64,000 nucleotides of DNA from an uncultured Lachnospiraceae bacterium (GTDB taxonomy: Bacteria > Bacillota > Clostridia > Lachnospirales > Lachnospiraceae): assembly GCA_910578335.1 (NCBI GenBank), contig CAJTPU010000002.1, positions 1-64,000 of the forward strand. The letters run 5' to 3'. This document shows, one piece after another, positions 32,000-41,676 of this stretch; the stretch's first letter is position 1; each line of letters starts with the position of its first letter. The notes under the pieces were generated by a model. The model was not told the DNA's origin, ran no database searches, and saw only the letters and a program-made list of their open reading frames with translations. Made by a program: the position numbers and the translations under genes.

Positions 32000-34714
32000 T
32001 CACTTTTTCTTCTTTATCAGCAGGATTGCAGCAGCCATGCCTGCCAGTCCTGCAGCCCAAATATATTTGGGCTGGAAGGAGTCTCCTGTATCCGGAGAAG
32101 CATCCATACGTCCCGTCGCGGCACTTCCCGTTCTGCAGATGGCAACCGGAGAAAGCATATTGGTTTCAAAAGTAACCTGATTCCCTTCTACCGCATAAGA
32201 AAGTCCCGTAAGCTGCCCGTTTCTGTCTGTCTGATAAACGCGCAGACCGCTTGTTGCAAAGCCCGCCGGCAATGTAACCGTCACTCTGAGCTTTCTGCTT
32301 CCGGTCTTTAAAATCGGTACTCTGGTTTTCCTGTCCACCAAATTGATATCCACACACACACTGGCTGCCGGAAGTGCTTCCCTGTAAACCGCCTCATAAC
32401 CTGCATTTAAAGCCGTGTATCCTTCCAAACTGTCAGATACCTGCAAATAGTAGGAGCCATTGTTCCCTTCCAGCACTGCACTGATATCTTCTGTCAATAC
32501 CGTACTTGTATTTTCAACCGAAATGCTGCCCACCGGGTACTCTCTGTCCCCTCCAAATATGGAAATGTTCTCCATTCCCGTCATTTGATAGCTCTTGCCG
32601 TCAATCGTAACGTATTGGGGAATATAGGCAGTGGCAAATTCAGCCTCGGTATAGGTGGTAGCAAAACAGGTTACAATCCCTTTATCATGGGAGCTGATAT
32701 AGGCAATTATCCCCTTAAAGCCGTTGTCTGTTGGCGATAACACAGTACCCGCCAGCTCCTCCTCTTCCATTTCTCTTTCTACAATCGCAATCTGTGTATC
32801 TCCAAGAATAAAATCTCTTGCTTCTTCGTTGGACAGCCGCTCCGCCGTCAGCTCATGACAGGGCGCCGGCAGTTTCAGGCTGTCAAAAACAACTATTTTT
32901 TCGGAGCTGCTGTAAGGCGTATCCGAAAAATCAAAGCTTAAAAGCCCCAAATATTCCACATTTTCCCATACGTGCGCCGTTTCCAAAAGACAGCCCATAA
33001 ACGCTCTGTCCCTTATGACGCGCACATTGCTTCCGCCTGTCACAAGCCGCAGATTTTTGCAGCCATAAAACGCCGCTTCCCCGATTTCAATAAGCGTATC
33101 GGGAAGCTGTACGGATACAATGGATTCATTTCCTGCAAAAGCCTCCGGCGCAATTCTTTTTACCGTTTCCGGTATGACCAAATCGCCGCCATTTCCCCGA
33201 TATGCCAGCAATATCCCGTTTCCCACGATTAAATATTCTTCGGCACCGGTTCCTTTCAGCCAGCTATTCAGCCACAGGCTCTCAGCAAACGCCTTCGGCG
33301 CAATATCCGTAACGGTAGAAGGAATCTTGACCTCCCTCAAATAGTCGCAGTGGTAAAAAGCACCGTACCCTATTGTCGTTACGCCTCTCGGAATGTCCGC
33401 CGTGGTAAGATTGCTCCTTGCAAAGGCAAATTCGCCGATTTCCACAATTCCATCCGGTATTTGGTATCCGGCAGCCTCCCTGCTGTTATAAAAAGCCTGG
33501 TCCGCCACTATGCTGCCAAATGCAATCCTGTATTTGGGCACAGCCGTCCCCTTCTGCAGGTCGGTTCCCGCCAAAACGCCATCCGTCTTCGGTTCTTCCG
33601 TATCGCTGCTTTCATTTCCGCTGACATCCGCTTCCTCATTTCCATATACAGAAGGCGCAGAATTGTCCATAAAAACAAAGGCACTGTTCCCCACCACATA
33701 AGTGCTTCCCAGCACATTACCATTATCCGGCTGGGGCTCCTTGTCTTCTTCATCCTCCTTGGGCGTATCTGAATCATCCGGCGTATCAGGCTCCGTGTTT
33801 CCCGTATCCTCATACTCTGCCGGATTGATTAATTTCCATATTTGATAATATTTGTATGCCGCTGTTCCCTTATCAGCCGAAATAAACAGCTTGGGACAAC
33901 CATTAAAAGCGGTGTCATGTATCGTCTCCACAGTGGCGGGTATCATTACCGTCTCCAAATTGACGCAGTCGGCAAACGCCATAATACCGATAGAGCGCAC
34001 AGAATACGGAATGGTAATCCCTGTCAGGGACTTGCAGTTTGTAAATGCATAATCCGGAATTTTCTTTAAATTGCTGCCAAGTGCAATGGTCTTTACATTG
34101 TTGCAGCCCCAAAAAGCATATTCCGCAATATCCGTAACCGTTGAGGGCATACTGTAAGACTCCCTTGCTCTCGTGGGAAGCATAAAATACAATTTGGTTT
34201 TATCACTGTTGTACAGGCAGCCGTCTGCAAAGGAAAACGCCGCATTTCCGTTCACTATCGACAAATCCTTCAATGCAGAACAGCCGGCAAATACGCCAAT
34301 CCCCAGCGTATCAAGCCCTTTTCCGAGCGTCACCTTATGAAGTGCCGTACAGTTTCCAAACGCGCCGTTTCCAAGCTCCTTCACAGAATCCGGCAGCTTT
34401 ATCTCCTTTAATCCCGTACATTCCGCAAAAGCTCTGTAACCAATGGTTTCTACTTTACTTCCGCGAAACAGAAGCGTCTCCATATCCGTGTTGCCGGCAA
34501 AGGCTTCCTCGCCGATTGCCGTTACGGAAGCAGGAACAGACACGGTTTTTGCCGTGCCTGTATACTTTACCAATATGGTTCCATCCATCTGAAAATCCGC
34601 GTCTGAAGAGTAAGTCGGTGTATCCGCAGACACCGGCGCAGCCGGTATCTGCGTCACTGCCAAAGCCAGTGCCAAAAGCAGCGCACTCACGGAAACTTTA
34701 ATTGATTTTTTCAT
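32000..34714 (-). CDS. BspA-type leucine-rich repeat surface protein, SPDTG sorting signal
   Basis: This protein of 904 residues has a signal peptide (cleavage near Ala30), then LRR_5/BspA repeats (pattern IGEEAFAGNTDMETLLF, AFAECTGLKEIKLPDSVKELG) in two blocks separated by an acidic Pro/Glu/Asp linker (about 295-340). A beta-rich domain follows, and at the C-terminus the sorting signal SPDTG (873-877), a hydrophobic segment and four lysines. A sortase B two genes upstream should anchor it to peptidoglycan. BspA-like proteins are linked to adhesion. It starts 11 bases after the larger LRR protein gene, so the two are translated together. Confidence 0.88.
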   Translation of the reverse strand: MKKSIKVSVSALLLALALAVTQIPAAPVSADTPTYSSDADFQMDGTILVKYTGTAKTVSVPASVTAIGEEAFAGNTDMETLLFRGSKVETIGYRAFAECTGLKEIKLPDSVKELGNGAFGNCTALHKVTLGKGLDTLGIGVFAGCSALKDLSIVNGNAAFSFADGCLYNSDKTKLYFMLPTRARESYSMPSTVTDIAEYAFWGCNNVKTIALGSNLKKIPDYAFTNCKSLTGITIPYSVRSIGIMAFADCVNLETVMIPATVETIHDTAFNGCPKLFISADKGTAAYKYYQIWKLINPAEYEDTGNTEPDTPDDSDTPKEDEEDKEPQPDNGNVLGSTYVVGNSAFVFMDNSAPSVYGNEEADVSGNESSDTEEPKTDGVLAGTDLQKGTAVPKYRIAFGSIVADQAFYNSREAAGYQIPDGIVEIGEFAFARSNLTTADIPRGVTTIGYGAFYHCDYLREVKIPSTVTDIAPKAFAESLWLNSWLKGTGAEEYLIVGNGILLAYRGNGGDLVIPETVKRIAPEAFAGNESIVSVQLPDTLIEIGEAAFYGCKNLRLVTGGSNVRVIRDRAFMGCLLETAHVWENVEYLGLLSFDFSDTPYSSSEKIVVFDSLKLPAPCHELTAERLSNEEARDFILGDTQIAIVEREMEEEELAGTVLSPTDNGFKGIIAYISSHDKGIVTCFATTYTEAEFATAYIPQYVTIDGKSYQMTGMENISIFGGDREYPVGSISVENTSTVLTEDISAVLEGNNGSYYLQVSDSLEGYTALNAGYEAVYREALPAASVCVDINLVDRKTRVPILKTGSRKLRVTVTLPAGFATSGLRVYQTDRNGQLTGLSYAVEGNQVTFETNMLSPVAICRTGSAATGRMDASPDTGDSFQPKYIWAAGLAGMAAAILLIKKKK

Positions 34715-34725
34715 ACCTTTCTCCG

Positions 34726-37700
34726 TTATGCTTTTACCATAACCTTTTTGCCGGTTTTATCCTTCTTTACAAACAATATCACTGATATACAGCACAAAGC
34801 GATAACCGCAAACCACTTCGGGTGAATATCCCCCGTCTTAGGCGAGCTGTCCGCCACACCGGTCGACTCCAGGCTATCTGTCTTGACGTAAATAACATAA
34901 GGTGAAAAATGCTCTGCCGTAAAGGTCACACATGCCACACCGTCTATTGTTGTAAACTTTGGTGAAAGTTTATCCAATTTGTCATTCACAACACCGGCTA
35001 CCTTATTGTTACCGGCATACGTAATCAGCGAATCCGGAATCGGCAGGGTAATCTCAATTTTCAGTCCTGAGGTGTCCGTAATCTTTGTATTTCCGGTGGA
35101 ATCATACAGCGAAATATCCATCGGCACATACTTAATATTGTCAAGGCTTCCATATTCCTCTATCAGCGCCCTGATAGCAGCCTCCGTCGCCTGCTGGTCC
35201 TCTGAAATCTTTACCACAAAATTATCCGAGGAGCCTCTTACCGTGACTGACACTACTCCCGTATTGGAGAACCCGTATTTGTCAATAACTACCGTCGTTC
35301 CCGTCTTATTATTATTGGTTCCCGTATTGTTGCCTGATGTAGTCGGCCGGTTCGTGGTACCGGAGCCGCTGCCGCCGTTTCCGCCATTCGAGCCTGCCAC
35401 ATAGTTTGCCGTCACGGTTACATTAGAAGCCGGCATGACTATCGTAGTCGCCGCCACCTCACTGCTTGCAAACTTCACTGCATTGTTGTCCGTTGTCCAC
35501 TTGCTGAAGCGCTGTGAAGCCGCCGGATTGTTTGCAATAATAATCACTGTTGCCCCCGCCGCATAGCTGCCCGAACCGCTGCCGTTCCGCACCGTCAGCG
35601 TATAGAGAGTCGCCGTGCCATTGCCGCTCACGGTACCGTTACCGCTCACGGTGCCGTTGCCGCCATTCGGGTTGTTGGGGTTATTCGGATTGTTCGGGTT
35701 ATTGGGGTTGTTCGGGTCATTCGGATTATTGCCGCTTCCCCCTTTCTCATACTGCGCATAAGTCTTTACATCGCTTTGGATGTTCGTTATCGCAGGACGC
35801 CAACCCGTAAAGGTATATCCTTCTCTTGCCGGAGGCACAATTGCAGGCGCGTTTTCTCCTGCCGCCGCCATAAAGGTATAAATAATATTATCATTGTAAT
35901 CAATATATTCTACCTTGAATTTGGTGTCCTCAGAATCAATTTTCTCAAACTGTGCCACCACATCCATGTCCCTGCTGACCTCCGTAAAATTGGCGGGAAG
36001 CCAGCCCACAAATTTGTAGCCTTCTCTGACAGGGTCCGGCGGCGCTGTCGCCGACTGCCCGCGCAGTACTTCCTGTGTATCGACAATGGTCGAACCATTC
36101 CAGAACACCACTTTAAAAGTCGTGCTGTCCGGTCTGTCCGTAATTCTGATATTGTCGTATTCGCCTGCATAAATCGCTGCCGCGCTGTCAGGCTCACAGT
36201 AAAACTCTATTGCATTATAAGTACCGTCAGATTTCGGATTAATATTGGTATTAAAGGCAAGCGGGTCAATATAGGACACACTGCCCGGTATATCAATATA
36301 TCTCAAATTGCTGTCATGGAACGCATATCTGCTGATGGAACGGGTTGTCGTCGGCAATGTCACCGAATACAGGCTTCCCGTATTGCGGAACGCGCTTTCC
36401 GGTACGGAAGTAATTGACGCGCCCGACAAATCCACCTGCCCGATATCGTCACAGTTCATAAAAGCCTCCGGTGCTATTGCTGTCACACCTGTAAGCTCGG
36501 AACTGTTGATAGAGCCGGGCGTATTGAGCTTGCCCCTGCTTTCCAGACATTGCACAATCGTATCTTTATTTCCATCCTTCAGACTATAAATAATCGCCTG
36601 ATTCGTCGTAAAATAGGGCCCGCCTGAAAAACTCACTTCCTCCAGTTTAGGACAATTCTTAAAAGGCCGCAGTCCCATGCTCGATACGGTGGGAGAAAGC
36701 GTCACGTTTGTCAGTTCCGGATTGTTGGCAAAGGCATAATCACCGATATTGCCGCCGCCCCCCGTCATATTGATGGTCATAAGCTTCGACAAAGAACCTT
36801 CTCCGTCTCCGCCGCTTACCGATGGCGGATTGACATATGCAAAGGCAAAGGCATAATCATCAATCTCTTGTGCGCCTCCCGTGATATTAATCTGCGACAA
36901 TGCGCTGCAGCCACTGAACGTATAGGGCTTATATTCCTCGATATCTGCAAATGTAATCTCCTGCACGTACTGGTCAGGATTTAAATATCCGCCAGCCGCA
37001 CTCTCTACTCTTTCCGTTGTGTAATTTCCATCTGCATCCTTCACGCCAACCACACCGGAAAACAGTCCCGGCGCAATTGCCTTCACCCCTGACGGAACGG
37101 AAACTCTCAAAGCGGCATTGATAACATCCCACTCATAATCGGAAATATCAACGTTTTGTCCGCTCTGGTACTGCTCATATTTGCTGATTGCTTCCCGTGC
37201 TGCCTCTTCATAAGCCGCCGTAATATACGGATACTTGTTCTGCGTATAGACACTGCCGCTCTTTAACTCCGTATATACCGGATAATCTACTAAGGTTGCC
37301 GCCCCTTCCCCTGTATCAGGGTCTTTCTCATACCGAATCTCCAAATTGGACGGCCAGCCGCTGTAATACGTAATATACGTCTGCGTCTGTTCTCCCGCAT
37401 TGATGGTGCTCGACGCACTCATTGCGTAATTGAAAGGACCAATATCGCTTCCCACAGTACCTGTAAAAGTAAGCTTTGGTATGCGGACAAAATCCGGACT
37501 GCTTGAATTCAGGAAATCCTTATTGGGACATTTTTCACTATGCACTCCATTTACAACCACCTGCGTTGCAAATGCCTCGGAACCGATATGCGTCACATTT
37601 CCCGCATTGGTAAAGATAACCGCCGCCAAATTGTGACAGCCCTTAAAGGCACCGTCGTTGATGCTTGTAACAGAAGCAGGAATGGTAATCTTTTTCAAGA

Positions 37701-39375
37701 AGCAATTGCCGGCGAAGCTGCCTGAATTGATTGCCGATATTCCATAAGGCCCAATAGTCTCCGGTATCACAATTTCTTCTACGTCTCCGGTCATATTAAA
37801 GTAAACAAGCTGATTCTGGTTGTTTACCTGATAGGTAATGTCCACATGGTTCGGTTTCTGCCCTATCCGGTTGATAATCTCATACAACTCCTGCCCTTCA
37901 TATTTAAAAGGAATTGCATTTTCTTTGGTAAACTCATGGGTTGCCGAGATATCTGCCCCTTCAAAATAAAATCTGGAATCCACGCCCGCCATAAATCTTT
38001 GTACGGTAAAGGACGTAGTGTCCGCATCGCTGTCGGCGGTATCCGCCACATAGGTAATATACGGTCCCTGCGAGGTAATCCGCATCAAATTCGTACAACC
38101 TTCAAAATTGTTAAGATGCACCGTATCCTGCTCACTTGTAATGGAGTTGGGCAGCGTCACACCCGTAAGCGCGGAACAGCCCCTGAAGGCAAAATATCCA
38201 AGTTGGGCAAGCGTCACGTTCTTACTCTGCCCCGCACCGGACAAATCCAGCGATGACAGCCCGGAACATCCGTCAAAAGCATGGTCCGCAATCTTTGTCA
38301 CTGCCGAAGGCAGGACAAAAGCGGTCAAAGCACGGCAGTTTCTGAAAGTATCATTCCATATGGTATTGACCCTGGAGGTAAAATCCAAACCGATATTCGT
38401 CATATTGACACAGTTTTCAAAGGCGGAATGTCCGATTTCCTCCAAACCATTGCCAAGCGTAATGCTCCTTAAGTTGGTACAGTTATAAAAGGCATAGTTG
38501 CCGATGCCCACAAGCTGTTCTCCTACTATCAGCTCCACAATATTCGTCTCGCCGGCAAATACACCTCTTAACGGCTCGTCGTTTAACAGGACGCCGCCTG
38601 TTCTGCCCGGAATCGTAGTGGTATTAGGAACCACTCCTGTTCCTGTTGCCCCCTCTGCAATCACCCATTCCTGTACAATGCCGGTCGCCGTATCAATATT
38701 GATGCCTGAAGATGTAAGAGACTGGTTTCCTATGTATTTTACGGTAATGTTTCGAATCCACTGTTCCGTCGCCGTTTCCGTCTTTGCAAAATGGTTGCCG
38801 CCGGCATCTTCATATGCACCGCTCGGGTCTTCATAGTAGAACTGGTCCAGACTAAGATGTCCCCAGTTTGTATAGTCACGATAATAGCACGGCGCATATA
38901 CTGCAGGCGTCACGGTTACATTACCCGAAACATCCGTTTCTTCTTTTCTGGGAGACTGCTCATAAAAAAGAGGCTTTCTGCTTCGGCTCACGGCAACGTA
39001 ACCTCTTCCGCCGCCCTCATTTACCTTATAGAGCGTGTATGCATCCACCGTGTCCGGTATCGTCAGTCTGTTTCCAGCCAGCGTACCGCCCGAATACCCT
39101 AAAATAACCGCTATGGGCTCACTGCCGTCATAAGTAAACGCAAACTGGAATTGTCCGTCGCCGGTATTATAAATATGTTCATAATTGGCAGGGAACTCCG
39201 GTATCTTACTATCCGTAGCCTTCCATACAAACTTTTCCGTAGCGGCGGCCGCACGCGCCTCCGGCACCGGTATCGCTGCTACCAAGAGCGCCGTTATCAG
39301 ACAGATAGAACCCACTGTCCTGCGAATCCTTCTCCGCAGTCTGATATTCTTTTTCTTTCCCGATTTTTTAATCAT
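34726..39375 (-). CDS. giant BspA-type LRR surface protein, SPKTG sorting signal
   Basis: This protein of 1549 residues has a long basic signal peptide (cleavage near residue 43) and many LRR_5 repeats to about residue 1080 (IGNYAFYNCTNLRSITLGNGLEEIG and similar). Two InlB B-repeat-like domains follow (ending YKFVGWLP and YTFTGWRP). An Asn-Pro-Asn tandem linker leads to Gly/Ser/Thr-rich parts with a third repeat domain (FSKWTTDNNAV), a beta domain, and SPKTG (1511-1515) with a membrane anchor and basic tail. It is a likely cell-wall-bound adhesin and the main substrate of the sortase encoded 36 bases upstream. Confidence 0.9.
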   Translation of the reverse strand: MIKKSGKKKNIRLRRRIRRTVGSICLITALLVAAIPVPEARAAAATEKFVWKATDSKIPEFPANYEHIYNTGDGQFQFAFTYDGSEPIAVILGYSGGTLAGNRLTIPDTVDAYTLYKVNEGGGRGYVAVSRSRKPLFYEQSPRKEETDVSGNVTVTPAVYAPCYYRDYTNWGHLSLDQFYYEDPSGAYEDAGGNHFAKTETATEQWIRNITVKYIGNQSLTSSGINIDTATGIVQEWVIAEGATGTGVVPNTTTIPGRTGGVLLNDEPLRGVFAGETNIVELIVGEQLVGIGNYAFYNCTNLRSITLGNGLEEIGHSAFENCVNMTNIGLDFTSRVNTIWNDTFRNCRALTAFVLPSAVTKIADHAFDGCSGLSSLDLSGAGQSKNVTLAQLGYFAFRGCSALTGVTLPNSITSEQDTVHLNNFEGCTNLMRITSQGPYITYVADTADSDADTTSFTVQRFMAGVDSRFYFEGADISATHEFTKENAIPFKYEGQELYEIINRIGQKPNHVDITYQVNNQNQLVYFNMTGDVEEIVIPETIGPYGISAINSGSFAGNCFLKKITIPASVTSINDGAFKGCHNLAAVIFTNAGNVTHIGSEAFATQVVVNGVHSEKCPNKDFLNSSSPDFVRIPKLTFTGTVGSDIGPFNYAMSASSTINAGEQTQTYITYYSGWPSNLEIRYEKDPDTGEGAATLVDYPVYTELKSGSVYTQNKYPYITAAYEEAAREAISKYEQYQSGQNVDISDYEWDVINAALRVSVPSGVKAIAPGLFSGVVGVKDADGNYTTERVESAAGGYLNPDQYVQEITFADIEEYKPYTFSGCSALSQINITGGAQEIDDYAFAFAYVNPPSVSGGDGEGSLSKLMTINMTGGGGNIGDYAFANNPELTNVTLSPTVSSMGLRPFKNCPKLEEVSFSGGPYFTTNQAIIYSLKDGNKDTIVQCLESRGKLNTPGSINSSELTGVTAIAPEAFMNCDDIGQVDLSGASITSVPESAFRNTGSLYSVTLPTTTRSISRYAFHDSNLRYIDIPGSVSYIDPLAFNTNINPKSDGTYNAIEFYCEPDSAAAIYAGEYDNIRITDRPDSTTFKVVFWNGSTIVDTQEVLRGQSATAPPDPVREGYKFVGWLPANFTEVSRDMDVVAQFEKIDSEDTKFKVEYIDYNDNIIYTFMAAAGENAPAIVPPAREGYTFTGWRPAITNIQSDVKTYAQYEKGGSGNNPNDPNNPNNPNNPNNPNNPNGGNGTVSGNGTVSGNGTATLYTLTVRNGSGSGSYAAGATVIIIANNPAASQRFSKWTTDNNAVKFASSEVAATTIVMPASNVTVTANYVAGSNGGNGGSGSGTTNRPTTSGNNTGTNNNKTGTTVVIDKYGFSNTGVVSVTVRGSSDNFVVKISEDQQATEAAIRALIEEYGSLDNIKYVPMDISLYDSTGNTKITDTSGLKIEITLPIPDSLITYAGNNKVAGVVNDKLDKLSPKFTTIDGVACVTFTAEHFSPYVIYVKTDSLESTGVADSSPKTGDIHPKWFAVIALCCISVILFVKKDKTGKKVMVKA
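35667..35730. repeat. nine-base tandem repeat encoding Asn-Pro-Asn linker
   Basis: Imperfect copies of a 9-bp unit encode consecutive Asn-Pro-Asn triplets in the linker of the giant LRR protein. Such arrays vary in copy number between strains. Confidence 0.8.
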
Positions 39376-39411
39376 GTTGCATCTCCTTTATCCGCTATTT
39401 ACGCCCGCGTT

Positions 39412-40611
39412 CTATTTCACTTTTTTCGCTACAACCACAAACCGGCCGTAATCCGTATAATAATCACAGGTAGACAGTGTAAGCAGCTCATCGCCAAATT
39501 CTGCCGTTACGCCGGTGTCATACAGCGACATAGCCGCCATCTCCCTCATATAAGAATTAAATTCAGTCTCTGAAAGTGCGTTAATAAACTGATAATACTT
39601 AAAAACAATTTCGCTCTCTTCGTATATTTTCGAGCGGAAAACATACATAACCTCATAAGTACCTTCTTCATATATAGTATCAAACTGTATCAACTTATGT
39701 TCTTCATAAAACTTTTGAGAGCTGTATTTGTTGAGCTGTCCGAACATACGGCCGCTCCTCATATGATGTCCGTATAAAATCAAGTTGGTGCTTCTTGGCA
39801 GTATACTACAGCCTGCGTCCAGAAAAATACTGCCGTTTTTGTCCTGCTCCTGGTCAAAATTGTGGTCCATGTAATACTCATTATTACTTGTCTGCAAAAC
39901 AGGGTAATCTATATATGTATCGTCAATTTTAACCCACCCGATTAGCTTTTGGTTTAAACTATAGAGCATTTTATACTCTTCCAGAATATCCGGGACCTCA
40001 ATCTCCTGATTATCATAGTGAATCACCACCGTTTCCGGCGTTATCTCTACTTCCGTATCCATACCTTTAAGCCTCTGCTGTTTATCTGCATAAGCATCCA
40101 GCCGTCTCACCTGATAATAGTAAACACCCAGATAGAGGAAGCAGCCCGCCGCCACACACATACAAGCCGTTATCAAAAGCTTTCGTATTCTCTCCCGCTT
40201 TTTTAATTCCTTTATGATGGACTTGCGCATATCTTCATCATAATCGTCCAGCTTTATATCCTTCCTGCCGGCATTATCTGTTTTCTTTTTTCCTTTTGCG
40301 GTTTTTGTTTTTGGGGAGCTTCCCGATTTCCCTTTGCGGGAACCGCTGCTTAAAGCCGCTTCCGCTCGTTTTCCCGCACAGGCTTCTTCTACTTCTTCTT
40401 TAAAATCCTGCCCTAATATCGTTCGAAAACGATACTTGTCATTTTCCAGCTCCTCCAAGAGCTGCTTTGCTTCCTCTGCCTTGCCCAAATCATATTTGCT
40501 TTTGATACGTTCTATATATGCGGCGTCTTTGAGCGCCGCCTGATAATCGGCTTCGGTTCGAAACTGACGCCCCAAAACCGTGCGCACTTTCGTCTCCATA
40601 TCCATACCCAT
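39412..40611 (-). CDS. srtB: class B sortase with N-terminal extension
   Basis: This transpeptidase of 399 residues has an N-terminal cytoplasmic region with two related segments (EADYQAALKDA and a second YRFRTILG unit), a Lys-rich linker, one transmembrane helix (about 144-166) and the sortase barrel outside. Catalytic residues are His282/283 in LYGHHM, Cys382 in TLSTC and Arg390. The insertions and YIDYPVLQ are class B features. The two genes downstream encode SPKTG and SPDTG proteins, the motif class that C. difficile SrtB recognises. ATGs also occur at 40605 and 40599, so the exact start is not certain. Confidence 0.92.
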   Translation of the reverse strand: MGMDMETKVRTVLGRQFRTEADYQAALKDAAYIERIKSKYDLGKAEEAKQLLEELENDKYRFRTILGQDFKEEVEEACAGKRAEAALSSGSRKGKSGSSPKTKTAKGKKKTDNAGRKDIKLDDYDEDMRKSIIKELKKRERIRKLLITACMCVAAGCFLYLGVYYYQVRRLDAYADKQQRLKGMDTEVEITPETVVIHYDNQEIEVPDILEEYKMLYSLNQKLIGWVKIDDTYIDYPVLQTSNNEYYMDHNFDQEQDKNGSIFLDAGCSILPRSTNLILYGHHMRSGRMFGQLNKYSSQKFYEEHKLIQFDTIYEEGTYEVMYVFRSKIYEESEIVFKYYQFINALSETEFNSYMREMAAMSLYDTGVTAEFGDELLTLSTCDYYTDYGRFVVVAKKVK

Positions 40612-40695
40612 CCGTCTGATTCATAACGATAGAAGCCCCGCAATGCGTGAATTCCGTCGTTTACATAATACTCCTCATTTTCTTCATACATACCT

Positions 40696-40723
40696 ATTTT
40701 ACTATATCTTGAAATTTATGCAA
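40696..40723 (-). promoter_or_regulatory. promoter of sortase-LRR operon
   Basis: Minus-strand TTGCAT (40718-40723), 16 bases, TAAAAT (40696-40701), about 85 bases before the sortase start. Confidence 0.55.
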
Positions 40724-40784
40724 GTCTTTTACAACAGTTTGTGCACGGAATTTTTTTCCGCAAAATTCTTTTAAAGCAGAAACA

Positions 40785-40813
40785 TTGACATGCATACCCA
40801 CATAAGATAAACC
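40785..40813 (+). promoter_or_regulatory. possible promoter of HCP gene cluster
   Basis: TTGACA (40785-40790) is followed after 17 bases by TAAACC, a poor -10. The ATG at 40839 has TGGAGG eight bases upstream. An alternative sigma factor is possible. Confidence 0.45.
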
Positions 40814-40838
40814 ATAATAAAACCTGGAGGCGTATAAA

Positions 40839-41078
40839 ATGAGCGATTTAACTGCTACAAACTGCGGCTGCAACAATGGCTGCGGCAATACCTTTGGTAA
40901 TAGCTGCAACTGGCTTTGGATTATCCTGTTATTCTCCTGCTTTGGAGGCGGCAATGGCAGCTTCTTTGGCAACAATGGCTGTGGCTGCAACAACGGCTGT
41001 GAAAACAACAGTTGCGAATGGCTTATCTGGATTCTTCTTATTTCCTGCTTCTGCGGAAATAACAATTCCTGCTGCTAA
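40839..41078 (+). CDS. high-cysteine (HCP-type) small protein
   Basis: This protein of 79 residues consists almost entirely of Cys, Asn, Gly, Ser and two hydrophobic stretches (WLWIILLF, WLIWILLI). It is built of two similar halves, each with a CGCNNGC motif and a hydrophobic stretch ending in SCF. It matches what is annotated in Clostridia as chorion class high-cysteine HCP protein. Function is not known; a surface or spore-coat role would fit the composition. It is the first of three small plus-strand genes. Confidence 0.8.
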   Translation: MSDLTATNCGCNNGCGNTFGNSCNWLWIILLFSCFGGGNGSFFGNNGCGCNNGCENNSCEWLIWILLISCFCGNNNSCC

Positions 41079-41091
41079 TCACAGACATTTG

Positions 41092-41150
41092 AAGCAAAAG
41101 TCATGCTTTTGCTTATGCGGGCAGGCTCTTTTCAGAGCCTGTTCGCGCAT
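41092..41150 (+). other. two adjacent hairpins between HCP and the next gene
   Basis: AAGCAAAAG/CTTTTGCTT (41092-41114) is followed by ATGCG and CAGGCTC arms pairing with GAGCCTG and CGCAT (41115-41150). No T-run follows, so they may stabilise or process the mRNA, or attenuate the distal genes. Confidence 0.45.
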
Positions 41151-41207
41151 ACTTACAGACAACCGTTCATATGTTTTAAAAAATAGGAAAAGCCGGAGAA
41201 AATATGC

Positions 41208-41645
41208 ATGAGCAGGGATGACAGGGAACAACCCGATAAAATACAGGCATTTGATGCGCTATTCACCACCAACCATATCCAGATGTACAAAATCCTTCTC
41301 CCCTACTTAGAAGCTTCCCTGCAAAAGCAGCTTGCCGTTTACATCAAGTACATGGAATTTCAATACACGCTTACTTATTTTAAGCTGCATCCGAAAGCCT
41401 CCATGCCAAGAGAAACGCAGCCGGATGCAGCCGCCATGTGCGGTGAGCTCGCCCCTTTTTGTTCTTCTTCGGAAAAGGCACAGCTTGAAAAAATGGTGGA
41501 GCTGTTTTCCAACATAAAAAATGCAAAAGAAATGATGGAAACCATAAACATGATGAAAGAACTCTTTCCGGAAGGCTTCTCCTTCGGCGAAGACAATGAT
41601 TCCGCTCCCGACATCATGCAAATGTTCCAGATGTTTCACAAATAA
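41208..41645 (+). CDS. conserved hypothetical protein in HCP cluster
   Basis: This protein of 145 residues is soluble and mostly helical, Met-rich towards the end. It has no signal peptide or known motif. I do not recognise the family. GGAG lies nine bases before the ATG. It is followed 31 bases later by another small helical protein gene, and the three genes end in a common terminator, which suggests one transcription unit and a shared role. Confidence 0.7.
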   Translation: MSRDDREQPDKIQAFDALFTTNHIQMYKILLPYLEASLQKQLAVYIKYMEFQYTLTYFKLHPKASMPRETQPDAAAMCGELAPFCSSSEKAQLEKMVELFSNIKNAKEMMETINMMKELFPEGFSFGEDNDSAPDIMQMFQMFHK

Positions 41646-41676
41646 CTTCGGACAGTACAGAAAGGTATGATAAGCC

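Noticed and set aside
35650..35745. Short direct repeats suggestive of an array such as CRISPR.
   Set aside because: The 9-bp period encodes Asn-Pro-Asn within a long gene; there are no spacers and no cas genes.
40515..40691. A 58-codon minus-strand frame upstream of and overlapping the sortase gene (starts MYEENEEYYVNDG).
   Set aside because: The probable promoter -10 (40696-40701) is only five bases before its ATG, so the start would not be in the transcript, and no ribosome site is visible.
40741..40763. TGCACGGAA...TTCCGCA as a terminator.
   Set aside because: The stem is short and interrupted, and it lies between two divergent promoters where no transcript ends.
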